From assembly GCA_028282065.1 (NCBI GenBank), contig JANQIR010000020.1, positions 1-40,962 of the forward strand: a stretch of 40,962 bases of DNA. Reading direction: 5' to 3'. Shown piece after piece: positions 15,813 to 23,952 of this stretch (the stretch's first letter is position 1; each line of letters opens with the position of its first letter). The notes beneath the pieces are model-generated. The model was not told the DNA's origin, searched no databases, and was given only the letters and a program-made list of their open reading frames with translations. The translations under genes were made by a program, and so were the position numbers. Source of the stretch: Aestuariivirgaceae bacterium (GTDB taxonomy: Bacteria > Pseudomonadota > Alphaproteobacteria > Rhizobiales > Aestuariivirgaceae).

Positions 15813-16164
15813 CATCAAGGGGCGGCGGCGCCACTAGGTAACGGGGTGCCTCCAATGCGGTCGGTCCGGCCGCTCCTGAAAACTGAATAACTTGAACGAC
15901 CGGGGCTGAAATTTAGAGGTCCCGGCAGGGGTAAGGTGTCCCTTGAACGCACGGCTCGGGTGGGCCGGGCGGCGGTGATTTGCGCGGAAGATGTTCGTGC
16001 GGGTCACTGCGGACGAGTTACTGCGGCCTATGTCCTAGTTCCGTGGGGGCGGAACACCAAGGGCAGACCGGGCTGGGGGGCGAAGAGGGTAAAATTGAGT
16101 GCACTGGCCCAGATGCTGGGCCTGACGTCGGAAACCTGAAGAGAGAGTCGAGAAGAGGGGCCAC
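15813..16164 (+). ncRNA. Candidate structured 5' leader RNA of nrdJ (about 350 nt)
   Basis: The plus strand is purine- and G-rich and packed with complementary arms: GGCGCC/GGTGCC near 15828-15854; GCGGTC/GGCCGC near 15859-15875; a two-part stem 15972-15978 with 16004-16010 enclosing 15982-15988 with 15994-16000; GTTCCG/CGGAAC (16038-16043, 16050-16055); and a perfect 7-bp hairpin GGCCCAG/CTGGGCC (16106-16122). A promoter sits at its 5' edge and the nrdJ start lies 42 nt after the last hairpin. I could not find the B12-box sequence of cobalamin riboswitches. A nrdJ-associated RNA motif has been reported from comparative genomics, I believe, but I cannot confirm that this is it. Confidence 0.5.
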
Positions 16165-19100
16165 ATGCGCATACAGCGCCGTTACACAGAAGCCGGACAA
16201 ACCCCGTACAAGGGGATCGAATTCCGCAAAGCGACCAGCGAAATCAAGAACCCCGACGGATCGGTCGTGTTCAGGCTGGAAGACATCGAGGTGCCTGCCG
16301 CCTGGAGTCAGGTCGCCTCTGACATTCTTGCGCAGAAATATTTCCGCAAGGCAGGCGTACCCGTATCCCTGAAACTGGTTGAGGAAAACGACGTGCCGTC
16401 CTGGCTGTGGCGCTCGGTGGAAGATAGGGCCGCTGCAGCGGACGCATCCGGCCCGGACCGCTACGCCTCGGAGACGTCTGCCAAGCAGGTCTTCAATCGG
16501 CTGGCTGGCACCTGGACCTACTGGGGCTGGAAGGGCGGCTATTTCGACACCGAAGAAGACGCCCTCGCCTTCTATGACGAGTTGTGCCACATGCTGGCGA
16601 CACAGAAATGCGCCCCCAACAGCCCGCAATGGTTCAACACCGGCCTGCACTGGGCCTATGGGATCGATGGGCCGGGCCAGGGCCATTATTATGTCGACTA
16701 CGAATCCGGCAAGCTGGTGCGTTCCAAATCGGCCTATGAACACCCCCAACCGCATGCCTGCTTCATCCAGTCGGTCGAAGACGATCTCGTGAACGAAAAC
16801 GGCATCATGGATCTGTGGGTCCGCGAAGCCAGGCTGTTCAAATACGGCTCCGGAACGGGTTCGAATTTCTCCTTCATACGTGGTGAGAACGAACCGCTTT
16901 CGGGTGGCGGCAAATCGTCCGGCCTGATGTCCTTCCTGAAGATTGGCGACCGCGCGGCCGGCGCCATAAAGTCCGGCGGAACGACCCGCCGGGCCGCCAA
17001 GATGGTGGTGGTCGACATAGACCATCCCGATATCGAGGGTTATATCGACTGGAAGGTTCGCGAAGAACAAAAGGTCGCCGCTCTTGTGACCGGCTCAAAG
17101 ATCGTCCGCAAGCACCTCACGGCGATCATGAAAGCCTGTGTCAACTGCGAGGGTTCAGGCGACGACTGCTTCGATCCGAACAAGAACCCGGCCTTGAAAC
17201 GGGCCATCAAGGAGGCCCGCTCGGCCCAGGTTCCGGACAACTACATCCGCCGGGTCATCCAGTTCGCCAAGCAGGGCTTCAAGGAAATCGCCTTTGACAC
17301 CTACGATACCGACTGGGACGGCGAGGCCTACCGCACGGTTTCGGGTCAGAACTCCAACAACTCCGTGCGCGTGACCGACGACTTCCTGCGCGCGGTTGAA
17401 AACGATGGCGATTGGGACCTGAACTGGCGCACAGCCAGCGGTGTTGCCAAAACACTCAAGGCACGCGACCTGTGGGAGCGTATTGGAGAGGCCGCCTGGG
17501 CCTCCGCCGACCCCGGCATCCAGTATCACACCACCATCAATGACTGGCACACCTGCCCGGCCTCCGGCGAGATCCGCGCTTCGAACCCATGCTCGGAGTA
17601 CATGTTCCTCGACGACACGGCCTGCAACCTGGCCAGTTTGAACCTGCTGCAGTTCCTGGACCGGCAAACCGGCACGTTCCAGACGGAGCTGTTCGAACAC
17701 GCCACGCGCATCTGGACCATGGTTCTGGAAATCTCGGTACTGATGGCGCAGTTCCCGTCCAAGCAGATTGCCAAGCTGTCCTACGACTACCGCACGCTGG
17801 GACTGGGCTTTGCCAATATCGGCGGCCTGCTGATGACCACCGGTTATTCCTATGACAGTGCCGAAGGCCGCGCCATCTGCGGTGCGATCTCCGCCGTCAT
17901 GACAGGTGTCGCCTATGCCACCTCTGCTGAAATGGCAAAGGAACAGGGCCCCTTCCCCGGCTATGCGGAAAACGCCGACCACATGCTGCGGGTCATGCGC
18001 AACCACAAGCGCGCGGCAGAGGGCACGGCAAGCTGCTATGAGGGACTGAGCACCTATCCGGTGGCGCTCGACCATGCCAACTGTCCGGACCAGGTTCTGG
18101 GCGAGCGCGCCATTGCCGCCTGGCAGCGCGCCGTCAGCCTCGGCGAGGAACACGGTTACCGCAATGCGCAAGCCACCGTCATCGCACCGACCGGCACGAT
18201 CGGCCTGGTGATGGACTGCGACACCACCGGCATCGAGCCTGACTTCGCACTGGTGAAGTTCAAGAAGCTGGCCGGCGGCGGCTACTTCAAGATCATCAAC
18301 CGGGCGGTCCCGGAAGCCTTGCGCAATCTCGGCTATCAGGCTGATGAAATTGGAGAAATCGTCGCATACGCCGTTGGACACGCAACCTTGTCCGGCGCAC
18401 CCACCATCAACCACGACACGCTGAAGGCCAAGGGCTTCACGTCCAAGGAACTGCAACTCGTCGAAAACGGCCTGCAGTCGGCCTTCGACATCAAGTTCGT
18501 GTTCAACAAGTGGACCTTGGGTGAAGAGTTCTGCAAGGACGTCCTGAAGCTCACTGGCGAGCAGCTCAACGACATGGGTTTCGATTTGCTCTCCGGCATC
18601 GGCTTCACCAAGGCTGATATCGAGGCGGCCAACATCCATGCCTGCGGGGCGATGACGCTGGAAGGCGCACCATACCTGAAAGACGAGCATCTTCCTGTTT
18701 TCGACTGCGCCAACCCGTGCGGGCGTATCGGTAAGCGCTATTTGTCGGTGGAAAGCCATATCCGCATGATGGCAGCGGCCCAGCCGTTCATCTCCGGCGC
18801 GATTTCCAAGACGATCAACATGCCGAACGACGCCACGGTCAACGATTGCCGGGCGGCTTACGAGTTGTCCTGGAAGCTGGCTCTCAAGGCCAATGCGCTG
18901 TACCGGGACGGCTCCAAACTGTCCCAGCCGCTCAACGCATCGCTGATCGAGGATGAAGACGATGAGGCAGAAGACTTCGAAACGGTTGTCGCCGCCTCAC
19001 AGCCCCAGGCTCAGCGGGTGGAGAAAATTGTTGAGAAGATTGTTGAAGTCGCCGTCAAGCAGGAACGCGAAAAACTGCCGCTTCGCCGCAAGGGCTACAC

Positions 19101-19938
19101 CCAGAAGGCCATCGTCGGCGGCCACAAGGTCTATCTGCGCACTGGTGAGTATGACGATGGACGGCTCGGCGAGATTTTCATCGACATGCACAAGGAAGGC
19201 GCCGCCTTCCGCGCCATGATGAACAACTTCGCCATCGCCATTTCGCTCGGCCTGCAATATGGCGTGCCGTTGGAGGAATATGTCGAGGCCTTCACCTTTA
19301 CCCGGTTCGAACCGGCCGGCATGGTTCAGGGCAACGACACCATCAAGAACGCCACGTCGATCCTCGACTACGTGTTCCGCGAACTGGCGGTAAGCTATCT
19401 GGAGCGCAACGACCTGGCGCATGTCGACCCGGCCGACATCGGTTTCGACGCCATGGGCAAGGGCGTGTCCGAAGGCAAGGCGGATGACGATGATGAAATC
19501 ATAGAAGCGCCGCCCTCGATCCCTGCTGCACACATGCTGTCGCGCGGATTCTTGCGGAAGATCGTACCGGAGAACGTTGTCATGATGCCGAACACCGGCA
19601 CCACAGGCACCAATCCGGTGGCCCGGCTACATGCCCGGCTGTCCGAACACACCAGCAGCGCGGCAACCGCCCTGGCGGTCCCGGAGCTTGAGGCAGTCGC
19701 AGGCTTTGCCGAGGCTGAGCAACCCGGCTTTGACTATGACCCCGCGGTGACGGCGTTGGCCGAGCCCCTGCCCGCCACCTCGTCCGACCAGCAGAAGGAC
19801 CGTGCCGCGCAAATGGTCGAAGCCCGCATGAAGGGTTACGAGGGCGAAAGCTGCGGCGAATGCGGTAACTTCACCATGGTGCGCAACGGCACCTGCCTCA
19901 AATGCGACACGTGCGGATCAACGAGCGGGTGTAGTTGA
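16165..19938 (+). CDS. nrdJ: Adenosylcobalamin-dependent (class II) ribonucleoside-diphosphate reductase
   Basis: This 1257-aa enzyme makes deoxyribonucleotides using an adenosylcobalamin radical, independent of oxygen. Active-site residues can be placed: C476 and E478 in NPCSEY (thiyl radical Cys and general base), C487 in [11 protein letters not shown] and C199 in PHACFIQ (the redox pair). The block [21 protein letters not shown] is also typical. A long insertion and linker ([13 protein letters not shown], then Ala/Glu-rich stretches) precede a C-terminal Cys-rich tail, [21 protein letters not shown], probably a metal-binding or reductant-interaction element. ATG 16165 has GAGGGG upstream. 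The last 22 bp of the gene belong to a 27-bp sequence repeated at 20958. Confidence 0.97.
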   Translation: MRIQRRYTEAGQTPYKGIEFRKATSEIKNPDGSVVFRLEDIEVPAAWSQVASDILAQKYFRKAGVPVSLKLVEENDVPSWLWRSVEDRAAAADASGPDRYASETSAKQVFNRLAGTWTYWGWKGGYFDTEEDALAFYDELCHMLATQKCAPNSPQWFNTGLHWAYGIDGPGQGHYYVDYESGKLVRSKSAYEHPQPHACFIQSVEDDLVNENGIMDLWVREARLFKYGSGTGSNFSFIRGENEPLSGGGKSSGLMSFLKIGDRAAGAIKSGGTTRRAAKMVVVDIDHPDIEGYIDWKVREEQKVAALVTGSKIVRKHLTAIMKACVNCEGSGDDCFDPNKNPALKRAIKEARSAQVPDNYIRRVIQFAKQGFKEIAFDTYDTDWDGEAYRTVSGQNSNNSVRVTDDFLRAVENDGDWDLNWRTASGVAKTLKARDLWERIGEAAWASADPGIQYHTTINDWHTCPASGEIRASNPCSEYMFLDDTACNLASLNLLQFLDRQTGTFQTELFEHATRIWTMVLEISVLMAQFPSKQIAKLSYDYRTLGLGFANIGGLLMTTGYSYDSAEGRAICGAISAVMTGVAYATSAEMAKEQGPFPGYAENADHMLRVMRNHKRAAEGTASCYEGLSTYPVALDHANCPDQVLGERAIAAWQRAVSLGEEHGYRNAQATVIAPTGTIGLVMDCDTTGIEPDFALVKFKKLAGGGYFKIINRAVPEALRNLGYQADEIGEIVAYAVGHATLSGAPTINHDTLKAKGFTSKELQLVENGLQSAFDIKFVFNKWTLGEEFCKDVLKLTGEQLNDMGFDLLSGIGFTKADIEAANIHACGAMTLEGAPYLKDEHLPVFDCANPCGRIGKRYLSVESHIRMMAAAQPFISGAISKTINMPNDATVNDCRAAYELSWKLALKANALYRDGSKLSQPLNASLIEDEDDEAEDFETVVAASQPQAQRVEKIVEKIVEVAVKQEREKLPLRRKGYTQKAIVGGHKVYLRTGEYDDGRLGEIFIDMHKEGAAFRAMMNNFAIAISLGLQYGVPLEEYVEAFTFTRFEPAGMVQGNDTIKNATSILDYVFRELAVSYLERNDLAHVDPADIGFDAMGKGVSEGKADDDDEIIEAPPSIPAAHMLSRGFLRKIVPENVVMMPNTGTTGTNPVARLHARLSEHTSSAATALAVPELEAVAGFAEAEQPGFDYDPAVTALAEPLPATSSDQQKDRAAQMVEARMKGYEGESCGECGNFTMVRNGTCLKCDTCGSTSGCS

Positions 19939-19942
19939 GGGG
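19916..19942 (+). repeat. Left copy of the 27-bp direct repeat, at the nrdJ 3' end
   Basis: GATCAACGAGCGGGTGTAGT followed by TGAGGGG covers the last nrdJ codons and stop. It matches 20958-20984 with two transitions. Together the copies bound about 1.04 kb holding one orphan gene, as if DNA had inserted at the nrdJ 3' end. Confidence 0.75.
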
Positions 19943-19971
19943 GAACTTGAGGCGACAAATAACAAGCAACA

Positions 19972-19995
19972 TGGCCCGGGGTTCGCCCCGGGCCA
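19972..19995 (+). terminator. GC-rich hairpin just after nrdJ
   Basis: A perfect 10-bp stem (19972-19981 with 19986-19995) closes a TTCG loop 33 bp past the nrdJ stop. No T-run follows, so it may protect the mRNA 3' end rather than terminate on its own. Confidence 0.45.
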
Positions 19996-20010
19996 GTACC
20001 AATACAGGAA

Positions 20011-20045
20011 CAATCAGTGAACACAAAACTGCTGATTGCTTTTTA
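20011..20045 (+). terminator. Hairpin with T-run directly ahead of the orphan gene
   Basis: CAATCAG (20011-20017) pairs with CTGATTG (20032-20038), followed by CTTTTTAAA. It ends only about 15 bp before the orphan start codon, leaving no room for a promoter in between. It therefore either ends nrdJ transcripts or acts as an attenuator for the orphan gene. Confidence 0.6.
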
Positions 20046-20060
20046 AACTCGGAGGAGAAA

Positions 20061-20870
20061 TTGACTGCACTGATGCTCGTCGTACAACTCAAGCACGACT
20101 GGGATTTCTGGTCAGAAGACGTGGACGAGTTTGAAGCCAGTTTGGAGAAGAGCTTTGAACTGTATGAAGGGCATACGGTGGGACACACGAACACGCTCGT
20201 GTATTTCATCAAGCTTGACACCGAACTGGCTCAAATCAAAGAGATTCTAGATCACGTGCTCTCGGCGGATGTTGTCAAAGATTGGTTCGCACTTGAGTTT
20301 GAACGCACAATGGGGACAATCGAAGAGCCTTACATGACACCGAAACAGCTGTCCGAGTACATTCAGGAGCACAATTGTTCTCCGCCTAAGCGGCAAGCAT
20401 TGGCAAGTTGGTTCCACGAGCAAACGTATTTTTACCCAGACCAACAAAGGCCTCGAGCACGCGCGCTGCTACTCGATTGCGGTACGTCACAGAGCATTTG
20501 CGACGATTGGGTAGACGCAAAAACAAGAAATGTTACAAAAATATTGTCGCGTGACGTTCACATCATTGACCGCGGACGTTCGACGGTCATTATGGTCTTT
20601 GGCGACTCGAGACCGGCAACCGACATCTTCAACTGCTTAGACAACAAAGCGGCATTCCGAGATTCACAGCTGAGCTTTGCACAAGTCTTTGAGTTGACCG
20701 GTGATGGAGTATTCAAGAACGAGAAGTTCAGCCCCGTGAAGAATTCAGTCGACAAGGCCCAGCGCGAACACAGTTCGACCGTTCTTTGGCGCGGTTCCAA
20801 CCTAGGCGACCGAAGCAAAAAGACCTTCAAAAGAGTCGTCAAGAAACGCAAGCTGTTTAAGAGACCTTGA
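20061..20870 (+). CDS. Orphan protein of unknown function, inserted at the nrdJ 3' end
   Basis: The 269-aa product is not recognised. It has no signal peptide or membrane segment. The N-terminal half is acidic and aromatic-rich (LKHDWDFWSEDVDEFEASLEKSFELYEG, then IKLDTELAQIKEILDHVLSADVVKDWFALEFE); the C-terminal 50 residues are strongly basic, ending KKTFKRVVKKRKLFKRP, which could bind nucleic acid. Start: TTG 20061 has GGAGGAG at 20051-20057; ATG 20073 is four codons inside and has no Shine-Dalgarno. By eye the gene is AT-richer and its codon use differs from nrdJ and other neighbours, fitting recent acquisition. It lies between two imperfect 27-bp direct repeats. There is no integrase or transposase next to it. 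Confidence 0.65.
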   Translation: MTALMLVVQLKHDWDFWSEDVDEFEASLEKSFELYEGHTVGHTNTLVYFIKLDTELAQIKEILDHVLSADVVKDWFALEFERTMGTIEEPYMTPKQLSEYIQEHNCSPPKRQALASWFHEQTYFYPDQQRPRARALLLDCGTSQSICDDWVDAKTRNVTKILSRDVHIIDRGRSTVIMVFGDSRPATDIFNCLDNKAAFRDSQLSFAQVFELTGDGVFKNEKFSPVKNSVDKAQREHSSTVLWRGSNLGDRSKKTFKRVVKKRKLFKRP

Positions 20871-20957
20871 TCGTAGGCTCATCGCTCCTGAGGCCAACGT
20901 TCACGCTCGGAGCTGGTAGCGCGTGAAAGCAGTACAGACGGAATTCTTAGCGATTGC

Positions 20958-20984
20958 GATCAATGAGCGGGTATAGTTGAGGGG
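20958..20984 (+). repeat. Right copy of the 27-bp direct repeat
   Basis: GATCAATGAGCGGGTATAGT followed by TGAGGGG repeats the nrdJ 3' end with two transitions. In the nrdJ frame it would still read S-M-S-G-Y-S-stop against S-T-S-G-C-S-stop, so it looks like a relic of the gene's end. A strong terminator follows 33 bp later. Confidence 0.75.
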
Positions 20985-21016
20985 TGCTCAGACCGATCAC
21001 CATCTGACTGAGCAAG

Positions 21017-21047
21017 AGACGGGGCCCCGGCCCCGTCTTTTTTTGTT
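21017..21047 (+). terminator. Strong rho-independent terminator, probably the ancestral nrdJ terminator
   Basis: AGACGGGG (21017-21024) pairs with CCCCGTCT (21031-21038) and is followed directly by seven T. It lies 33 bp beyond the right direct repeat, the position expected for the nrdJ terminator before the orphan segment was inserted. Confidence 0.85.
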
Positions 21048-21079
21048 TGGGGATCCGGTAGCGGCCTTGGCACAGCACG

Positions 21080-21372
21080 ATTCCCCTCCCCCTTGTGGGG
21101 AGGGGTCAGGGGTGGGGGGTTACGATCAGACGACCCAAGCCCTAAGCAAAACCTTGTAATGCCGTCCCCCCACCCAGCCCGGCTGACGCCGGTCTACCCT
21201 CCCCACCAGGGGGAGGGTTTTCGTGCACAGACTTGCAGCTATCGCCCCTTCCCCGAGAAAGGGGGAAGGTCGGGATGGGGGTTGATAGCAGGTGCCAATT
21301 TCTCAAGCGACAGAGATCAACGTCACCGCTATCAATCCCCACCTTGATCCTCCCCTTTTCTAGGGGAGGAAA
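21080..21372. repeat. Cluster of four REP-like palindromes in two inverted pairs
   Basis: Units: 21083-21120 (stem CCCCTCCCC/GGGGAGGGG, loop CTTGT, then GGGGTGGGGGG); 21165-21217 in reverse orientation (stem CCCTCCCC/GGGGAGGG); 21244-21284 (CCCCTTCCCC/GGGGGAAGG, then GGGATGGGGGTTG); 21334-21370 in reverse orientation (CCTCCCC/GGGGAGG). The third and fourth units also pair through TTGATAGC/GCTATCAA. This is the layout of bacterial interspersed mosaic elements; G-rich dispersed palindromes of this type are frequent in alphaproteobacterial intergenic regions. The 20871-21390 interval holds no gene. Confidence 0.75.
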
Positions 21373-21390
21373 TGAATAGGCAAACGCCCC

Positions 21391-21627
21391 CTACCCCTTT
21401 TTCATGCGAACACCGGCGCCACCGCCGTTTTCATCGATGAACTCGATGCCAGCGTCTTCAAGTGTGCGACGGATGTCCATGACAGTCCGCGGTCTAAGCG
21501 ACGTGGCTCCGGATTCGAGGCGAACAACCGTATTGGTGGATACCTGCGCCTTCTGAGCCAAATCGGCGATACTCCAACCCAGAGCAGCTCTCGCCATCTT
21601 GCATTGTTCAACAGTTAAAAGGGTCAT
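21391..21627 (-). CDS. Small XRE-family helix-turn-helix regulator
   Basis: The 78-aa protein is one Cro/C1-type helix-turn-helix domain: QCKMARAALGWSIADLAQKAQVSTNTVVRLESG (helices 1-3) followed by RTVMDIRRTLEDAGIEFIDENGGGAGVRMKKG, a tail common in small rhizobial regulators of this kind. It probably binds DNA as a dimer and may control itself and the divergent small gene; three TTAGGCG-like repeats lie just before its start. ATG 21627 starts at the natural N-terminus (MTLLTVEQ); no good Shine-Dalgarno is visible, so it may be leaderless or weakly translated. Confidence 0.8.
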   Translation of the reverse strand: MTLLTVEQCKMARAALGWSIADLAQKAQVSTNTVVRLESGATSLRPRTVMDIRRTLEDAGIEFIDENGGGAGVRMKKG

Positions 21628-21628
21628 T

Positions 21629-21665
21629 TTAGGCGATAAGAATTGACTTAGGCGCTTAAAGGCGC
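21629..21665. promoter_or_regulatory. Repeated TTAGGCG boxes between the XRE gene and the divergent small gene
   Basis: TTAGGCG occurs at 21629-21635 and 21648-21654, and TAAAGGCG at 21657-21664; the last two also form an imperfect inverted repeat, TTAGGCGC...GCGCTAA. Their place in the divergent promoter region suggests binding sites for the XRE protein. This is inference from position and repetition. Confidence 0.4.
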
Positions 21666-21719
21666 TAACTCGTGAACAATAACACCAACCAACAGATTCG
21701 CAGTCCGGGGGTGACAACA

Positions 21720-21992
21720 ATGTCCTGCGAAAACGACACGCTGTTCCGCCAGCGGTTCCAGACCTATCTGAAACTCCGGGCAGGCGAACTGGCCGAAACC
21801 ACCGCGGGCGAGCCGGCAGACATCGACGACGTCGCCCGGCAGGTCGTGTTCACACCCGTGCAATCGCCCTGGCAGATCCTGAACAAGCTGGACGTGCTGC
21901 AACACGCCCTCGACCTTGGCGGTAAATGGGCCGACCAGCGCGAGACCGCGTATCTCGGCGCCATCCGCGCCGACATTGTCCGGATGATCTGA
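21720..21992 (+). CDS. Small conserved-looking protein of unknown function
   Basis: The 90-aa soluble protein (start ATG 21720, MSCENDTLFRQRFQTYLKLRAGELAE) is not recognised. It looks mostly helical, with an N-terminal Arg/Leu-rich segment, an acidic middle (TAGEPADIDDVARQ) and a C-terminal helix (KWADQRETAYLGAIRADIVRMI). Codon use matches the neighbours. An in-frame GTG at 21672 would add 16 residues, but GGGGTG ahead of 21720 fits better. It is divergent from the XRE gene and may share its control region. A regulator-effector relationship is possible but there is no toxin motif. Confidence 0.6.
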   Translation: MSCENDTLFRQRFQTYLKLRAGELAETTAGEPADIDDVARQVVFTPVQSPWQILNKLDVLQHALDLGGKWADQRETAYLGAIRADIVRMI

Positions 21993-22017
21993 AACCTCCG
22001 GCAGATCTTCTGCTGAA

Positions 22018-22058
22018 CAAACGAAAACGGCCCACGTGATTTGTCCCTCACGTGGGCC
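22018..22058 (-). terminator. Terminator of the L,D-transpeptidase gene
   Basis: A perfect 11-bp stem (22029-22039 with 22048-22058, 8-nt loop) is followed on the minus strand by GTTTTCGTTTGTT. It lies 45 bp past the stop of the leftward gene. On the plus strand it lacks a T-run but may also stop the small rightward gene. Confidence 0.75.
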
Positions 22059-22102
22059 TGCCCGATGGCGCAAGTCTCAGCCCCTGCGCGTCCCGTTGCT
22101 AA

Positions 22103-22690
22103 TTAGTGATAGACGTAAACCGGCGCGCCGACACGAACGCGGCTGTAAAGGTCCTTGACGTCAGAATTCATCATGCGGATGCAACCGGACGACATGGCCT
22201 GCCCGATGGACCGGGCGTTGTTGGTGCCGTGAATCCGGTAGAGCGTGCCGCCGATATAAAGAGCCCGTGCGCCAAGCGGATTGTTCGGTCCGCCAGGCAT
22301 GGTGACCGGAAGCTTGCGGCCCTTGGCAGCTTCACGTGCCCGCATACGGGCCGGTGGCGTCCAGGACGGCCATTTCTTCTTCTGCACGATCCGCGATTTG
22401 CCGGACCATTGGAAACCCTGCCGGCCAACGCCGACCTTGTAGCGAATGGCCGTGCTCTTATCCAAAGTGTAGTAAAGCGCCCGCTCGCGTGTGGAAACCA
22501 CGATCGAACCCGGGCGATATTTGCCGGCCTTCGACCAGTTCACCCGGCCGCGCGTGTTGGAGAACGATGCCCCGGCGCCGAACAGACACTCAAACAATCC
22601 GCTGCAGTCAGAACGTCGCGCCGACGCGTCATCCCCGCTGAGCACAAAAAGCAGCGCTGCCGCGCTCAAAACCGAAAGTATCTTCTGCAT
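22103..22690 (-). CDS. L,D-transpeptidase (YkuD family)
   Basis: The 195-aa exported enzyme makes 3-3 crosslinks in peptidoglycan or links proteins to it. The signal peptide is MQKILSVLSAAALLFVLSGDDASA. The YkuD domain spans about residues 60-195, with IVVSTRERALYYTLDKSTAIRYKVGVGRQGFQWSG and the catalytic motif H154-G-T-N...S-S-G-C170-I-R-M. A Cys pair near residues 29 and 35 (CSGLFEC) precedes it. ATG 22690 is preceded by AGAGGGAC. Alphaproteobacteria usually carry many such genes, so the exact role is not specified. Confidence 0.9.
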   Translation of the reverse strand: MQKILSVLSAAALLFVLSGDDASARRSDCSGLFECLFGAGASFSNTRGRVNWSKAGKYRPGSIVVSTRERALYYTLDKSTAIRYKVGVGRQGFQWSGKSRIVQKKKWPSWTPPARMRAREAAKGRKLPVTMPGGPNNPLGARALYIGGTLYRIHGTNNARSIGQAMSSGCIRMMNSDVKDLYSRVRVGAPVYVYH

Positions 22691-22900
22691 GTCCCTCTTC
22701 CACTTGCCTCAAACACACCGCCACCCCCGCGACCATCGCATCGCTGACGATATGCGTCTTCCTGGACAAGGAACGCAGCTGGCTACAGCACTGCCCAGAT
22801 ACGCTCCAAAACCTCGAATCCCCGACCTGTGGCGGACAATAGACCGGTGGAAGTTAACGGTTCAACGCCGGAACTGGTTAACGGCTAAACTCCGACGGAA

Positions 22901-22920
22901 GTGTGGCAAAGCCGCCACAC
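22901..22920 (-). terminator. Hairpin after speE, weak terminator
   Basis: A 7-bp stem (22901-22907 with 22914-22920) lies directly after the speE stop codon on the minus strand. Only a poor T-rich tail follows. The 22691-22900 interval also has GTTAACGG twice (about 22854 and 22876) and nothing else recognised. Confidence 0.4.
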
Positions 22921-22923
22921 TCC

Positions 22924-23952
22924 TTACCGGCTGGCGGACTTCTTTCCCGGCCGGGCAAGGTTGCGGCCGGTATTGACGATATCCCCGATAAAACCGGGCA
23001 ACGCAAAGGCGGCTTTATGAACGTCCGGCGTGTAGTAGCGTGTCTTGAAGCCGGCTTTCTTGAACCGCCGCTTCAGGGTTTTCAGCTTAACGTTGCGCAG
23101 ATCCTTGTTGTCGCTGCCCCAGCCGAACGCCATGAACCCGCCAATATAGCTCGGTACCACGCCCAAGTAGCACGTGGCATCCTTGAACAGTCCGGCAAAG
23201 TTGAAAATGGTGTGTTCAAGCTCATCCGGCTGAAAGAACGGTACGCCGTTTTGCGTTACCAGCACGCCCTTCTTCTTCAAGGCCTTGCGGCAGTCGGCAT
23301 AAAACCCGGATGTGAACAGCACTTCACCGGGTCCGACCGGATCTGTCGAGTCAACGATGATGACATCGAACTTATCCCGCGTCTGCGCCACGAACTTGCG
23401 GCCATCGGCGATAACAAGGTTGAACCGCGGATCATCGAAGCACCCCTGATTCACGGCAGCGAGATGCGCGCGCGCAAAATCGATCACACCGGAATCGATC
23501 TCGACCATGGTCAGTTGCCTGACCGACCTATGCTTGAGCACTTCTTCGGCCATGCCGCCGTCGCCGCCACCAATGATCAGCACCTTGCGGGCCTTGCCAT
23601 GCGCCAGGATCGGCACATGCGCCAGCATCTCGTGATATACGTATTCGTCGACTGTCGTAACCTGCGTGATGCCGTCGAGAGACACGACCCGGCCGAAGGT
23701 CGCGGTGTCGGCCACCACCAGCCGCTGGTGCGGCGTCTTTGAGTCAAAAACAACGTCATTGACCTGATAAGCGCAGTAAAACCCGTCGTGAAGGCGCTCA
23801 TTGTACCAAAGCGTTCCGTCACGCCACTCAGTGAGAATTTCATCAAGTGGCGTGGAGACCGTATCCGGCACAGCCGCCTCAGGCTTGTCTTTGACCGGCG
23901 ATTTCCTGGAAGGCTTGCCCTGTTTGGAGCGTCCGCCGGTTTGTTCGCTCAT
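22924..23952 (-). CDS. speE: Spermidine synthase (polyamine aminopropyltransferase)
   Basis: The 342-aa enzyme transfers an aminopropyl group from decarboxylated SAM to putrescine (or a related amine). Family motifs: LWYNERLHDGFYCAYQVNDVVFDSKTPHQ, VYHEMLAHVPILAHG, the cofactor loop KVLIIGGGDGGMAEEVLKH, the DSTDPVGPGEVLFT segment with the catalytic Asp, and VPFFQPDE. It has an extra N-terminal tail of about 45 residues rich in Lys, Ser and Pro and a basic C-terminus. The ATG at 23952 overlaps the speD stop (ATGA), so the two genes are translated in series: SpeD makes the cofactor that SpeE uses. Amine specificity cannot be decided by eye. Confidence 0.93.
   Translation of the reverse strand: MSEQTGGRSKQGKPSRKSPVKDKPEAAVPDTVSTPLDEILTEWRDGTLWYNERLHDGFYCAYQVNDVVFDSKTPHQRLVVADTATFGRVVSLDGITQVTTVDEYVYHEMLAHVPILAHGKARKVLIIGGGDGGMAEEVLKHRSVRQLTMVEIDSGVIDFARAHLAAVNQGCFDDPRFNLVIADGRKFVAQTRDKFDVIIVDSTDPVGPGEVLFTSGFYADCRKALKKKGVLVTQNGVPFFQPDELEHTIFNFAGLFKDATCYLGVVPSYIGGFMAFGWGSDNKDLRNVKLKTLKRRFKKAGFKTRYYTPDVHKAAFALPGFIGDIVNTGRNLARPGKKSASR

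Noticed and set aside
15936-16139. 67-codon frame inside the nrdJ leader
   Set aside because: It runs through several perfect hairpins and has no family match; the structure-rich RNA explains the sequence better.
15813-16164. Standard cobalamin riboswitch before nrdJ
   Set aside because: The expected B12-box and conserved core strings were not found, though a variant form cannot be fully excluded without a covariance model.
15813-16164. RNase P RNA, tmRNA or a group II intron in the same interval
   Set aside because: None of their conserved cores (for example GAGGAAAGTCC of RNase P or a domain V hairpin) could be found.
17155-18759. 534-codon minus-strand frame opposite nrdJ
   Set aside because: It is a shadow of nrdJ, whose active-site motifs are all on the plus strand.
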